Below the pieces are notes generated by a model. The model saw only the letters and a program-made list of their open reading frames with translations, made no database searches and had not been told where the DNA came from. Made by a program: the position numbers and the translations under genes. DNA of 64,000 nt from Coriobacteriia bacterium (GTDB lineage Bacteria; Actinomycetota; Coriobacteriia; Coriobacteriales; UMGS124). This document shows positions 1 to 8,748 of the stretch, in pieces. The stretch is taken from contig JAGZEG010000003.1 in assembly GCA_018368455.1 (NCBI GenBank), positions 62,001-126,000 on the forward strand. Direction: 5' to 3'. Each line of letters starts with the position of its first letter. The stretch's first letter is position 1.

Positions 1-1027
1 CACGCCTGAGGCCGAGGAGCGCGTCGGCAACATCCGCGAGTTCTTTGGCGTCGTGCAGGACTATGTGGAGCAGCACGACGTGGAGAGCGACCTGCTGTCC
101 AACGCCGAGGTACAGGCGGAGGCGTCGGGCGCGGACGGGACGCAGGCGGGTCTGTTCGACGATTCGGACGGCGCAGGCGAGCCGGCTCAGGCCCAGGCGG
201 GCGACCTTTCGCTGGCCGGTTTCATGGAGTGGCTCGCGCTGCGAACCGACCTGGACGCGGCAGGCGAGGGCGGCTCCACCGTCACGCTCATGACGGTGCA
301 CTCGGCCAAGGGCCTCGAGTTCAACACCGTGTTCGTGGCCGGCATGGAGGAGACGATCTTCCCTCACACCTCGTTCAAGCGTGAGGACGATAACCTCGAG
401 GAGGAGCGCCGCCTCGCCTATGTTGCCATCACCCGTGCCCGCCGACGGCTGTTCCTGACGTATGCGGCGACGCGTCACCTCTACGGCGAGGCCGTCGCAA
501 ACCCGCGCTCGCGCTTCATCGACGAGATCCCGGCGGGGCACCTCGAGACGGTCGGCGTGGGCTCGTCGGGCTTCCTCGGCACGGGCTGGGAGAAGCGCGG
601 CGATCGCCACGGGACGTTCGGCAGCGGACGTGGTTCCGACATGTACGGCGGCCGCGTGTTCGGCAGCGCGACGCGCTCGAGCGGCGGGTCGAGCTCCGGG
701 CGCTCGGGCGGCATGTCGTTTGCGTCTCTTGGCAGCTCGGGGCGCGGCATGGGGTCGGGGCGGCCGTCTTCGGCGCGCTCGGGCGGGAGCTATGCCGACA
801 GCTCGCGCGCTGCGGAGATGCCGGCGCCGACGGCGGCGGCCGCGAGCTTCGCGTCACAGGGGACGTCGGAGAGCTTCGAGCGCGGCGACCGCGTGAGCCA
901 CAAGGTGTTCGGGCCCGGCACGGTGCTGTCGGCAAAGGGCGACGCCGTCGAGATCAAGTTCGACAAGGGCGGCCAGACGAAGAAGCTGCTCAAGGGTTAC
1001 GCGCCGATTGTCAAAATCAAGGGCTAG
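1..1027 (+). CDS. pcrA: ATP-dependent DNA helicase PcrA/UvrD, C-terminal part (5' end outside window)
   Basis: Superfamily 1A 3'-5' helicase used in excision repair and in clearing replication/transcription conflicts. The reading frame is open from base 2, so the gene starts upstream of the window. Seen: the 2B/2A region with the motif V-type stretch VTLMTVHSAKGLEFNTVFV, and motif VI EERRLAYVAITRARRRL with its arginine finger. A roughly 110-residue Gly/Ser-rich linker follows, then the conserved C-terminal Tudor-like module (DRVSHKVFGPGTVL ... KLLKGYAPIVKIKG), which in PcrA contacts RNA polymerase. The Gly/Ser linker is longer than in most PcrA proteins. The gene converges with a minus-strand dehydrogenase across a shared hairpin. 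The family call is secure; PcrA rather than another UvrD paralogue rests on the C-terminal module. Confidence 0.93.
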   Translation, partial: TPEAEERVGNIREFFGVVQDYVEQHDVESDLLSNAEVQAEASGADGTQAGLFDDSDGAGEPAQAQAGDLSLAGFMEWLALRTDLDAAGEGGSTVTLMTVHSAKGLEFNTVFVAGMEETIFPHTSFKREDDNLEEERRLAYVAITRARRRLFLTYAATRHLYGEAVANPRSRFIDEIPAGHLETVGVGSSGFLGTGWEKRGDRHGTFGSGRGSDMYGGRVFGSATRSSGGSSSGRSGGMSFASLGSSGRGMGSGRPSSARSGGSYADSSRAAEMPAPTAAAASFASQGTSESFERGDRVSHKVFGPGTVLSAKGDAVEIKFDKGGQTKKLLKGYAPIVKIKG

Positions 1028-1107
1028 ATTTTGACGGCGCGTGCCCCTCGCCGGCGCCCTTTGCCGGCCAGGCGCAAAGCCGATCGTCAAGATCCGGGGG
1101 TAGAGAA

Positions 1108-1151
1108 CCGCCCCCAGGGGATCGCCTTCGCTGGAGGTGCCCTGGGGGCGG
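1108..1151. terminator. Bidirectional hairpin between convergent genes
   Basis: CCGCCCCCAGGG (1108-1119) pairs perfectly with CCCTGGGGGCGG (1140-1151) across a 20-nt loop, midway between the convergent pcrA and dehydrogenase genes. There is no clear T run on either side. It is best read as a shared terminator or mRNA 3'-end hairpin. Confidence 0.6.
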
Positions 1152-1157
1152 GCGCCC

Positions 1158-2183
1158 CTACTTGATCGTCTGGTGCGTGTGGGGCGGGAATCCGAGGGCC
1201 TCGGGGTTGGCCAGGCCGCTTGGCGCTTTGCCGTCGAGCAGGTAGTCAACGAGCTGGCGCAGCGCGATGCGCGGCTGTTCGGCGCGAGCTTCGACGGAGT
1301 ACCAGGCCGCGTGCGGCGTCGCCACGACGTTTTCCATGCTCAGCAGCGGGCTTGCCAGCGGGTCGAACCCCTGCTCGTGCTCGTGTTCGAGGCAGTCCAG
1401 CCCCGCGCCGCGAATCTGCCCTTCCCGCAGCGCCGTCGCCAGCGCCTCGTCGTCGACGAGCCCGCCGCGCGCGACGTTGATGAGAAACGCTGTCGGCTTC
1501 ATGGCGGCGAGTTCGGGCGCCCCGATGATGTGGCGTGTCTCGGGCAGTAGCGGGCAGTAGAGAGAGACGACGTCCGAGCGGCGGCAGAGCTCCTCAACGG
1601 TCGCCGCCTTCTCGCAGCCGAAGCTCCTGAGGTACTCGGCGCTCTTCGTGGGGGCGTACACGAGCACGTTCATGTCGAGCGCCTTGACCATGGGCAGCAC
1701 GCACTGCGCGATGTGCCCGAAGAACACCATGCCGAACGTCTGGCCGCAGGGACGGTTCGGTTCGTACAGGCCGCGCGTCGCCTTCTCGCCCAGGCGGTAG
1801 TGGCGATCGAGGTACGTCAGCTTCTTGTACAGGTCGAGCATGAGCGCGACGGAGTGCAGGCCAACGTCGTACGAGCACCAGTTCGGCGTGTTCGAGACGC
1901 CGATGCCGGCCCGCGTGAAGGCGTCGACGTCGATGCCGTCGATGCCGATGGACTGCCGGCAGGCGATGCGCAGGTCCTTCATCTCGGGCAGGCGCGCGTA
2001 GTCGACGTCCTTCCACCCCATGATGAGCCCCTCGCAGCCCTCGACGTCCTCGGGCTCTGCCGGCGCGTCGCTGCGGACGACGCGCACCTCTATCTCGTCC
2101 TCGAGGCCCCACTCCGCCAGGCACGGCGTGAAGAGGTCGGGTTGGTCGGCGCGGATGAACGCCGCGATGCGATGCTTTGCCAT
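1158..2183 (-). CDS. D-isomer-specific 2-hydroxyacid dehydrogenase, CtBP-like
   Basis: About 341-residue cytoplasmic NAD(P)-dependent oxidoreductase of the D-2-hydroxyacid dehydrogenase family; the substrate cannot be deduced. Seen: the family catalytic set, Arg in NVARGGLVDDEAL, Glu in GLDCLEHEHE and His in ATPHAAWYS, plus the VSLYCPLLPETRHII block. The C-terminus resembles CtBP-like members. Oddity: the Rossmann fingerprint, normally GxxGxGxxG, reads GMVFFGHIA, so the second and fourth glycines are Phe and Ala. The start at 2183 is chosen because AAGGAG lies just upstream and the protein then begins MAKHRIAAF; a longer frame to 2228 lacks support. Monocistronic by context. Confidence 0.85.
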   Translation of the reverse strand: MAKHRIAAFIRADQPDLFTPCLAEWGLEDEIEVRVVRSDAPAEPEDVEGCEGLIMGWKDVDYARLPEMKDLRIACRQSIGIDGIDVDAFTRAGIGVSNTPNWCSYDVGLHSVALMLDLYKKLTYLDRHYRLGEKATRGLYEPNRPCGQTFGMVFFGHIAQCVLPMVKALDMNVLVYAPTKSAEYLRSFGCEKAATVEELCRRSDVVSLYCPLLPETRHIIGAPELAAMKPTAFLINVARGGLVDDEALATALREGQIRGAGLDCLEHEHEQGFDPLASPLLSMENVVATPHAAWYSVEARAEQPRIALRQLVDYLLDGKAPSGLANPEALGFPPHTHQTIK

Positions 2184-2497
2184 GGTGCGCTCCTTCTTCG
2201 CTCGAGTCGGATGAGCACAGCCTGCCACGCGCTCGTTTTCGGCTCGTTTCCGATCGTTGCCCGTTTGCGAACTTCACGCCCGTCGCCCGGGTCGCGGGGT
2301 AAGGCCGGTGCGCTCGGGCGCCCGTTCTTGCGAACTCCACGCAGATGCCCCGCTCGCGGGGCTGGCGAGACCGGCTGCGGGAGATTTGCGGTTCGGGGCC
2401 GGCGAGTCCGTTCGCGTATAAGGAGCGCGTTAAAATACGCCGACGGTGGGTACATTCGTATGAATCCGTACGTCCTATTCGAGGAGGATCTTCGTTC

Positions 2498-3430
2498 ATG
2501 AGCAAGGTCTATGTGATCGGCCACAAGAATCCCGACAACGACGCCATCATGTCGGCCGTCATGTTTGCCCAGCTGGCCAACACGCTGGACAAGGACAACG
2601 AGTACGTCGCGTGCCGCCAGGGTGGCCTGCCCGGCGAGACGAAGGCCCTGCTCGAGAAGGTCGGCTTTGCCGAGCCTGAGCTCAAGACGTGCATCGAGCC
2701 CGCCGAGCCTAAGACGAAGGTCATCCTGACCGACCACAACGAGCTGTCCCAGGCGATCGACGGCATCGAGAACGCCGAGATCGTGGCCGTCATCGACCAT
2801 CACCGCATCGCCGATGTCTCCACAGCCCAGCCCATCTGGTTCCTCAACTTCCCGTGGGGCTCGAGCTGCTCCATCATCGCCAAGCTGTTCGAGATTACGA
2901 ACACCCCGATGAGCGACGAGCAGGCCACATGCCTGCTCGCGGCCATGATGACAGACACCGTCATGCTCAAGAGCCCGACGACGACGCCTGTCGACCGCGT
3001 CATCGCCGAGAAGCTCGGCAAGCAGATCGGCCGCGACCCGGTCGAGTTCGGCGCCGAGGTCTTCCGCAGCCGCGGGGCTGACGGCTTCACGCCCGCCCAG
3101 ATGGTGAGCCGCGACATCAAGCGCTTCGAGATCGGCGGCAAGGCCGTGTACATCGGCCAGTACGAGACCGTCAACAAGGGGCCGGTGCTCGAGCAGGCTG
3201 CCGAGCTGCGCGCCGCCATGGAGGCGTACCGCACCGAGCACGAGGGCGACACGCTCGTGCTGCTCGTGACCGACATCATCGAGGAGGGCTCGCAGGTGTT
3301 CATCTGCGGCGACCCCGCCGTGGCCGAGAAGGGCCTCAAGATCACGGCCAGCCCCGAGGGCGTCTGGATGCCCGGTGTGCTCTCCCGCAAGAAGCAGGTC
3401 GCCGCGCCGCTCATCGAGGCCGCCGAGTAG
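2498..3430 (+). CDS. ppaC: Manganese-dependent inorganic pyrophosphatase (family II, DHH)
   Basis: Hydrolyses pyrophosphate to phosphate in the cytosol, pulling biosynthetic reactions forward. It is 310 residues, the usual family II length. Seen: the metal-binding motif GHKNPDNDA (H9, D13, D15), the TDHNE block (D79-H80), the DHH triad at 100-102, and the C-terminal substrate-binding SRKKQ motif of the DHHA2 domain. The start at 2498 follows GAGGAGGAT; in-frame upstream extension is non-homologous. A TAAAAT hexamer at 2431-2436 could be a -10 box, but no good -35 box accompanies it. It is a stand-alone gene between a divergent dehydrogenase and nhaA. Confidence 0.95.
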   Translation: MSKVYVIGHKNPDNDAIMSAVMFAQLANTLDKDNEYVACRQGGLPGETKALLEKVGFAEPELKTCIEPAEPKTKVILTDHNELSQAIDGIENAEIVAVIDHHRIADVSTAQPIWFLNFPWGSSCSIIAKLFEITNTPMSDEQATCLLAAMMTDTVMLKSPTTTPVDRVIAEKLGKQIGRDPVEFGAEVFRSRGADGFTPAQMVSRDIKRFEIGGKAVYIGQYETVNKGPVLEQAAELRAAMEAYRTEHEGDTLVLLVTDIIEEGSQVFICGDPAVAEKGLKITASPEGVWMPGVLSRKKQVAAPLIEAAE

Positions 3431-3472
3431 GCGCGCGCCCTCTTTCGCACGATCGCGCGATCCTGTGTGACG

Positions 3473-3527
3473 GCCGCCCGCCTGACGCTCGTCGTCGGAC
3501 GGACGGCCGCGCTGTATAGCGGGCGGC
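3473..3527. repeat. Inverted repeat between ppaC and nhaA
   Basis: GCCGCCCGC (3473-3481) is matched by GCGGGCGGC (3519-3527) across a 37-nt loop. It could end ppaC transcription or fold in the nhaA leader. There is no T tract, so the role is open. Confidence 0.4.
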
Positions 3528-3613
3528 TCCGAGTGGTGGGGGATGCGCCGCGCCCGGGGCCACCGCCGCCCAGAATCTTTGGAACGACCGAACTGTTGCC
3601 GTGAGGAGGTCCC

Positions 3614-5203
3614 ATGGGACTCGAAAGCGTGATGATCGACGTATCCCGCAAGCGCTTCGAGGCGAAGCGCCGCATGAGGGAGATCTTCTCTGACACGGCT
3701 GCCGCGGCCCTCATGATCATCGCCGCCGTCGTCGCTATCGTCCTGTCGAACACAGCGCTGTACGAGACGCTGCATCACGCCATGATGACGCCCATCGGCA
3801 TCACGATCGGCGGCACGTTCATCGGCCTGTCGTTCGAGGTGATCGTTAACGACGTGCTCATGGCGTTCTTCTTCCTGCTCGTGGGCTGCGACCTCAAGTA
3901 TCAGATGACCGTCGGCGCGCTTGCCCAGCCCAAACAGGCCATCCTTCCCATGGTGGCGGCTCTGGGCGGCGTCGCAGGCCCGGCGATCATCTTCCTGCTC
4001 ATCAACCCGGCGGAGACGTCGCACGGCTGGGCCATCCCCACGGCGACGGACATCGCGTTCGCCCTGGCCGTCATGTCGCTGCTCGGCGATCGCGTGCCGC
4101 TCGGCGCCAAGGTGTTCTTCTCGACGCTGGCCATTGCCGACGACCTGTTCGCCATCGTCGTCATCGCGCTGTTCTACAGCTCGTCGGTCAACTTTGCCTG
4201 GCTGGCCGGGGCGGCGGGCGCGACGCTCGTTCTGCTGGCGCTCAACCGCGGCAAGGTGTACATGGTGACGCCGTACATGCTCGTGGGCGGCGCGCTGTGG
4301 CTGTGCTTCTTCTTCTCGGGCGTGCACGCCACGCTCGCCGGCGTCGTGCTGGCGTTCACGCTGCCGTCGCGCTCCGACGTCCAGCTGACGAACTTCACGA
4401 GCTGGCTCGTGTCGCGCGCCAACGTCATCGACGACGCCTACGACGCGACCTCTCGCGTGCTCGGCCAGCACAAGGTCACGGAGCTTGCACGCCAGCTCGA
4501 GACGGTGTCGCATCGCGTGACGCCGCCGCTGCAGCGCGTCGAGCACGCCATCTCGTGGCCGGTCAACTTCCTCGTGCTGCCGCTGTTCGCCTTCGTTAAC
4601 GCGCAGATCAGCTTTGCTGGCGCCGACATGCTCGCCGTCATCGGCGACCCGGTGACGCTGGGTGTCTTCATCGGAGCGCTCGCGGGCAAGCCCATCGGCA
4701 TCCTGCTGACGACGGCCATCATGGTGCTCATCTTCCGCTTCAAGCTGCCGGACAACGTGCGCTGGGGCCACATGGTGGGCGTGGGCATCCTGGGCGGTAT
4801 CGGCTTCACGATGTCCATTCTCATCTCCGGCCTGGCGTTCACCGACGGCACGAGCGTGACGGAGGCAAAGCTCGGCATCATCATGGGCTCGGTCACGGCG
4901 GCGGTGCTCGGTCTGCTCTACTACCAGATCTACCTCAGCGCCGTCGAGAAGAAGGAGGCTGCCAAGGCGGCAGCTGCGCTCGACGCCGTGCTGAGCGGTT
5001 CGGGCGACGTCAAGGTGACGCGCGTCGTGGCGGGGAAGAGCGAGACTGCCTCCGCCGCAGGGGAGCGTGCGGAGCAGGTGGCCGCGGCCGAGAAGCCCAC
5101 AACTCCGACGGCGGATGCGCCTTCTGCTGCGCAGGCGCCTGCCCGCGAGACCGTCGTGGACGACCTCTCCGACGCGTCCTCGCTCGATGAAGGCGACCTT
5201 TAA
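3614..5203 (+). CDS. nhaA: Na+/H+ antiporter NhaA with long acidic C-terminal tail
   Basis: Inner-membrane antiporter exchanging cytoplasmic Na+ (or Li+) for external protons; it controls pH and sodium tolerance. Seen: a multi-pass hydrophobic protein with the hallmark TDIAFALAVMSLLGDRVPLG segment and the adjacent ion-binding aspartates in LAIADDLFAIVVIALFY. At 529 residues it is about 100 longer than typical NhaA. The excess is a soluble tail (about 440-529) rich in Ala, Glu, Pro and Thr that ends in DLSDASSLDEGDL. The start at 3614 follows GAGGAGGT. The queH start lies 3 nt after the stop, so the two are probably co-transcribed. Confidence 0.93.
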   Translation: MGLESVMIDVSRKRFEAKRRMREIFSDTAAAALMIIAAVVAIVLSNTALYETLHHAMMTPIGITIGGTFIGLSFEVIVNDVLMAFFFLLVGCDLKYQMTVGALAQPKQAILPMVAALGGVAGPAIIFLLINPAETSHGWAIPTATDIAFALAVMSLLGDRVPLGAKVFFSTLAIADDLFAIVVIALFYSSSVNFAWLAGAAGATLVLLALNRGKVYMVTPYMLVGGALWLCFFFSGVHATLAGVVLAFTLPSRSDVQLTNFTSWLVSRANVIDDAYDATSRVLGQHKVTELARQLETVSHRVTPPLQRVEHAISWPVNFLVLPLFAFVNAQISFAGADMLAVIGDPVTLGVFIGALAGKPIGILLTTAIMVLIFRFKLPDNVRWGHMVGVGILGGIGFTMSILISGLAFTDGTSVTEAKLGIIMGSVTAAVLGLLYYQIYLSAVEKKEAAKAAAALDAVLSGSGDVKVTRVVAGKSETASAAGERAEQVAAAEKPTTPTADAPSAAQAPARETVVDDLSDASSLDEGDL

Positions 5204-5206
5204 GCC

Positions 5207-5824
5207 ATGGCCGAAAGCGGACGGCGCCTTCTGCTGCACGCGTGCTGCGGTCCGTGCTCGCTCGAGCCGACGCGCCTGCTGCAGCAGGAGGGCTGGGACA
5301 TCACGATCTGCTACGTGAATCCCAACATCGCGCCGCGCTCTGAGTACGACCATCGGCTCGAGACGCTACGCTTTTGGGCCGGCGGCGAGGGCATTTCCGT
5401 GCTTGAGGGGCCCTATGACGCCGCGGCCTGGGAGCGGGACGTCGCGCGCTTCGGGACGAACCGAGCTGCCCGCTGTACGGCGTGCTACCGCATGCGCCTT
5501 CGCGTCGCGGCAGACATGGGGGCGGCGGGCGGCTTCGACGCGCTGGCCACGACGCTGGCCGTCTCTCCGTACCAGCTGCTCGATGCCTGCAACCGCGAGC
5601 TCGAACGCGAGGCGCGGCGCGTGGGGCTCGAGCCGCTGCCCCGCGACTTCACGGCGTGGTACCCGCAGGCGACGACGCGCTCGCGCGAGCTCGGCATGTA
5701 TCGCCAGAACTACTGCGGCTGCCGGTTCTCGGCGGCGGAGTCGGCGTGGGAGCGCTGCGAGGCCCGCGAGGCTCGCACGCGTGACCGGGACGTGGTGCGC
5801 GCGGCCGCGGCGGGCGCGAGGTAG
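5207..5824 (+). CDS. queH: Epoxyqueuosine reductase QueH
   Basis: Performs the last step of queuosine tRNA modification, reducing epoxyqueuosine to queuosine; it is a non-orthologous replacement for QueG. The 205-residue protein shows the family's metal/iron-sulfur ligands: CCGPC (C13, C14, C17), RCTACYRMRL (C90, C93) and YRQNYCGC (C170, C172). The frame starts 3 nt after nhaA, suggesting coupled translation. The preceding pathway enzyme, queA, lies 1.7 kb downstream beyond a minus-strand gene. Confidence 0.93.
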   Translation: MAESGRRLLLHACCGPCSLEPTRLLQQEGWDITICYVNPNIAPRSEYDHRLETLRFWAGGEGISVLEGPYDAAAWERDVARFGTNRAARCTACYRMRLRVAADMGAAGGFDALATTLAVSPYQLLDACNRELEREARRVGLEPLPRDFTAWYPQATTRSRELGMYRQNYCGCRFSAAESAWERCEAREARTRDRDVVRAAAAGAR

Positions 5825-6002
5825 CGTTTCTCGCGAGGCATTCGCACGGAAGGCAGCCGCGCGCGGGCAGAAACGCGAGTCGTGCATGCCGCTTCTGGGT
5901 GCGGTGCTCGATCGAGGGGATCGGGCGCCGCATTTGCGCAGGTCGGCATCTTCGCGGCGTTTCCCTGCCCGCGGGCGCCAGTACACGATGCGGCTTATTG
6001 GC
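5824..6002. repeat. Intergenic structured repeat, AGAAA-CGAG-GTGCAT family, copy 1
   Basis: Fills the gap between convergent queH and the DUF2974 gene. GCGTTTCT (5824-5831) pairs with AGAAACGC (5870-5877). A longer imperfect inverted repeat joins CGCGGGCAGAAACGC (about 5863-5877) to GCGTTTCCCTGCCCGCG (about 5957-5973). The stretch 5866-5890 (GGCAGAAACGCGAG then GTGCATGCC) recurs near 46731 and, inverted, near 50674-50699. It looks like a dispersed non-coding element. Confidence 0.5.
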
Positions 6003-6068
6003 CAGAAATTGGGCGCCTCGCGACAGGGTATGCCCGAAGAGGCGAGCGTCCGTTTCCGAAAACGCCCT

Positions 6069-7274
6069 CTAAGACCGCGTGGTTCTCCCGCGGCGCAGCG
6101 CTCTCGCGAGCGTTGCGGCCCCCGAGCGCACGGCCCCTGTGATGCCGTCACCCGCCCGCCGCGCGGCGGTCTGCCCGAGCTGCCCCAGCATGCCAAACAC
6201 GACACGCCGCCCGTCGTCGCCAGCGTTCTGCACGGCCTGGCCGAGGATGGCGGCGGTCTTGGGTCCTCCAGCGAGCAGGTCGTCGATGTCGTGGGCATCT
6301 GTGGACTGGAGTGCCGCGAACAGCTCCTCGGTGAACTGCTCGAGCTCTTCGCGCGAGTAGCGGCCGACCCAGTCGCTCATGACCTGTCGGAAGAACGACG
6401 AGCTGTCGGAAAGCTTGTCCGCCCAGGCGAAGTCGAGCGTGTCCGGGTCGATCTCCCAGGTGAAGGCGCTGTGCTGTGCGATGCCGTGGGCGGTGTTGCG
6501 CGCTACGAGCAGCTCATCGTCGCGCTCGAGCAGCATGCCGATGTACGACTCGTTCGGCACGATCTTCGTGAGGAGAGGACGCGCGAGGGCGTACTCGTCG
6601 GCCGAGAGCGTCTGCGGAAGAAAGCCGGGGCCGTCGAACGACCACACGCGCGCCACGCGGTCGCGCACGCGCTGCGAGGCCATGGCGACGGCGTACGTGG
6701 CGAGGTTGCCGCCTTTGGAATGCCCGCCGACGTAGAGCGGGCCGCGCGTGCGCTGGGCGACGCGCTCCAGGTAGCGTGCGGCCTGCTCCTGGGCGGGGAC
6801 GCGGGGCTCGATGGCCATGTTGAAGTCCTCGCGCCAGCCCGTGAACGACGTGTCCGTCCCGCGAAACGCGACGAACGACCACGCGCCGCTCCCGCGTCCC
6901 CACGCATAGGTGGCAGCGGCAAACTGCGTGTGACGCTCGGGGTCGAACAGGCTGACCGGGTGGGAGATGCGCAGCTCGCGAAAGCGTGGGCTTGCAGCGA
7001 GTGCGCAGAGCAGTGCCTCAAGACGGTCCGAGGCGAGACCGGTGAAGAGGCGGTCGTACAACTCAGCGCGCATGAGGTCGGCGGGGCGCACGTAGGCGCG
7101 CACGCTGGCGTCGAACAGCGCGCGGGGGAGGGCTCGCAGGCTGCTGGGCCGCTCGGGGACGAGCTCCTCGGCGCGTACCATGGAGAGCTGCGTCAGGATG
7201 AGCGCATCGACGTTGCCGAGCGGCCGCGTCGCAAACGTGTCGAACGCGGTGCCGAGATAGTCGAGGATGTTCAT
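6069..7274 (-). CDS. DUF2974 (Mbeg1-like) alpha/beta-hydrolase domain protein
   Basis: 401-residue predicted serine hydrolase of the DUF2974 family, related to class 3 lipases. The natural substrate is unknown. Seen: a lipase-type FRGTDTSFTGWREDFNM block (about 138-153) and the nucleophile elbow VGGHSKGGN with Ser186. There is no signal peptide or membrane segment, so it is probably cytoplasmic. The start at 7274 gives MNILDYLG behind AAGGGGG; a much longer upstream frame crosses the promoter region and is rejected. A TATAAT hexamer lies about 50 nt upstream. It lies between queH and queA on the opposite strand and shows no obvious link to queuosine. Confidence 0.8.
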   Translation of the reverse strand: MNILDYLGTAFDTFATRPLGNVDALILTQLSMVRAEELVPERPSSLRALPRALFDASVRAYVRPADLMRAELYDRLFTGLASDRLEALLCALAASPRFRELRISHPVSLFDPERHTQFAAATYAWGRGSGAWSFVAFRGTDTSFTGWREDFNMAIEPRVPAQEQAARYLERVAQRTRGPLYVGGHSKGGNLATYAVAMASQRVRDRVARVWSFDGPGFLPQTLSADEYALARPLLTKIVPNESYIGMLLERDDELLVARNTAHGIAQHSAFTWEIDPDTLDFAWADKLSDSSSFFRQVMSDWVGRYSREELEQFTEELFAALQSTDAHDIDDLLAGGPKTAAILGQAVQNAGDDGRRVVFGMLGQLGQTAARRAGDGITGAVRSGAATLARALRRGRTTRS

Positions 7275-7325
7275 GGCGATCGTGCGGCCCCCTTTGCGGT
7301 CGGAAGCGCTGTGGCGCGTTGAGGG

Positions 7326-7354
7326 ATTATACCCTGGTAGGTCGCTTTCCTTCG
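7326..7354 (-). promoter_or_regulatory. Putative promoter of the DUF2974 gene
   Basis: On the minus strand, 7331-7326 reads TATAAT, a perfect -10 hexamer about 52 nt before the chosen start codon. The -35 position (about 7349-7354) is weak. This supports the short start of the hydrolase gene. Confidence 0.45.
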
Positions 7355-7560
7355 GTGCCGGGGGACGCGAGGCGGCCGGCGGGAAAACCGATCGTCGTGC
7401 TGATACTGCGGCGTCCGCCATATTTCTGTCGATTGTCCCGGTTTGTGCACCCGAGAAGCCCACTGAATGGCTAGACTGCTCCCCATGGGTCGGACGCGCG
7501 CCTCGCATGGGGCGCCGCCGTGACCGCCTGTGGCCCCTCGACGTGGAAAGTTGCGCAACG

Positions 7561-8748
7561 ATGCAGCTGAGAACCGACGACTTCGACTATGACCTGCCCA
7601 AGGAGCTCATCGCCCAGGCCCCTGCCGAGCCGCGCGACTCCTGCCGGCTGCTCGTGCTGCACCGCGAGGACGGCTCCGTCGAGCACCGCACGTTCCGCGA
7701 CATCATCGACTACCTCGAGCCGGGCGACCTGCTCGTCGCTAACCGTACGCGCGTCATGCCGGCGCGCCTCATCGGCCACAAGCGCGACACGGGTGGCGTC
7801 GCCGAGACGTTGCTGCTCAAGCGCCGCGAGGACGTCGACGCGCTCGGCCGCGTGTGGGAGTGCCTCGTCAACCCCGGCCGGCGCCTCAAGCCTGGTGCCG
7901 TCGTCGAGTACCGCGCCGGCGGCCTGCATGCGCCGATGGACGCCTCGGTCGTGCTCACGGGCACGATCGTGGACTTCGTGGAGGACTCCAAGGGCGCGCG
8001 CCTCGTGCGCTTCGAGCCGCAGGGCACACTGCCCGACGGTAGCGCCCGAGAGCTGGACGAGGCCATCCACGAGGCCGGCCACGTCCCGCTGCCTCCCTAC
8101 ATCACCGATTACGCTGGCGATCCGGAGAAGTACCAGACCGTCTACGCCATGAGCGAGGAGCACTCTGCCGCCGCTCCGACGGCGGGCCTGCACTTTACGC
8201 CCGAGCTGCTGCAGCGCTGCCACGAGAAGGGCATTGGCTGGGCGACGGTTGAGCTCGAGGTCGGCATCGACACGTTCCGCCTTGTCGAGGAGGACGACCC
8301 GACGCAGCACGTCATGCACACAGAGCGCTACCACGTGGGTCCCGAGGTCGTCGAGGCCGTGCGCGCCACGAAGGCGGCGGGCCATCGCGTCGTCGCCGTG
8401 GGCACGACGGCCGTGCGCTCGCTCGAGAGCGCATGGGACCCGCAGGCTCCCGTCGCCACGCCGCCTGTGACGGCCCGGCGATTTAGTAGCGCCGCCGACT
8501 CGGCGGCCGTCTGCGGGCGCGGCGACATCGTGGAGCGCCGCGACGCCACGACGAACCTTTACCTGATGCCCGGCTCGACGTTCCACGTTGTCGACGCCCT
8601 CATCACGAACTTCCACGTGCCGCGCTCCACGCTCATGATGCTCGTCTCGGCGTTTGCGACGCGCGAGCAGATCATGGACGCCTACGGCCTCGCCATCCAC
8701 GAGCGATACCGCATGCTCTCGTTTGGCGACGCCATGTTCATCGAGTAG
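7561..8748 (+). CDS. queA: S-adenosylmethionine:tRNA ribosyltransferase-isomerase QueA
   Basis: Transfers and isomerises the ribosyl group of SAM onto preQ1 at tRNA position 34, making epoxyqueuosine, which QueH then reduces. Seen: the N-terminal DFDYDLPKELIAQ, the VANRTRVMPARL motif, the EHSAAAPTAGLHFT block and the C-terminal NFHVPRSTLMMLV. The protein is 395 residues against about 345 typically. Extra residues sit near 300-325 (WDPQAPVATPPVTARRF region), a less conserved loop. The start at 7561 fits the family N-terminus although the ribosome-binding site is weak (GGAAAG, about 13 nt upstream). Confidence 0.93.
   Translation: MQLRTDDFDYDLPKELIAQAPAEPRDSCRLLVLHREDGSVEHRTFRDIIDYLEPGDLLVANRTRVMPARLIGHKRDTGGVAETLLLKRREDVDALGRVWECLVNPGRRLKPGAVVEYRAGGLHAPMDASVVLTGTIVDFVEDSKGARLVRFEPQGTLPDGSARELDEAIHEAGHVPLPPYITDYAGDPEKYQTVYAMSEEHSAAAPTAGLHFTPELLQRCHEKGIGWATVELEVGIDTFRLVEEDDPTQHVMHTERYHVGPEVVEAVRATKAAGHRVVAVGTTAVRSLESAWDPQAPVATPPVTARRFSSAADSAAVCGRGDIVERRDATTNLYLMPGSTFHVVDALITNFHVPRSTLMMLVSAFATREQIMDAYGLAIHERYRMLSFGDAMFIE

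Noticed and set aside
2090..5353. Minus-strand open frame of more than 1000 codons opposite ppaC and nhaA
   Set aside because: It mirrors the GC-rich third positions of the real plus-strand genes and encodes Arg/His/Asp-rich text with no family resemblance.
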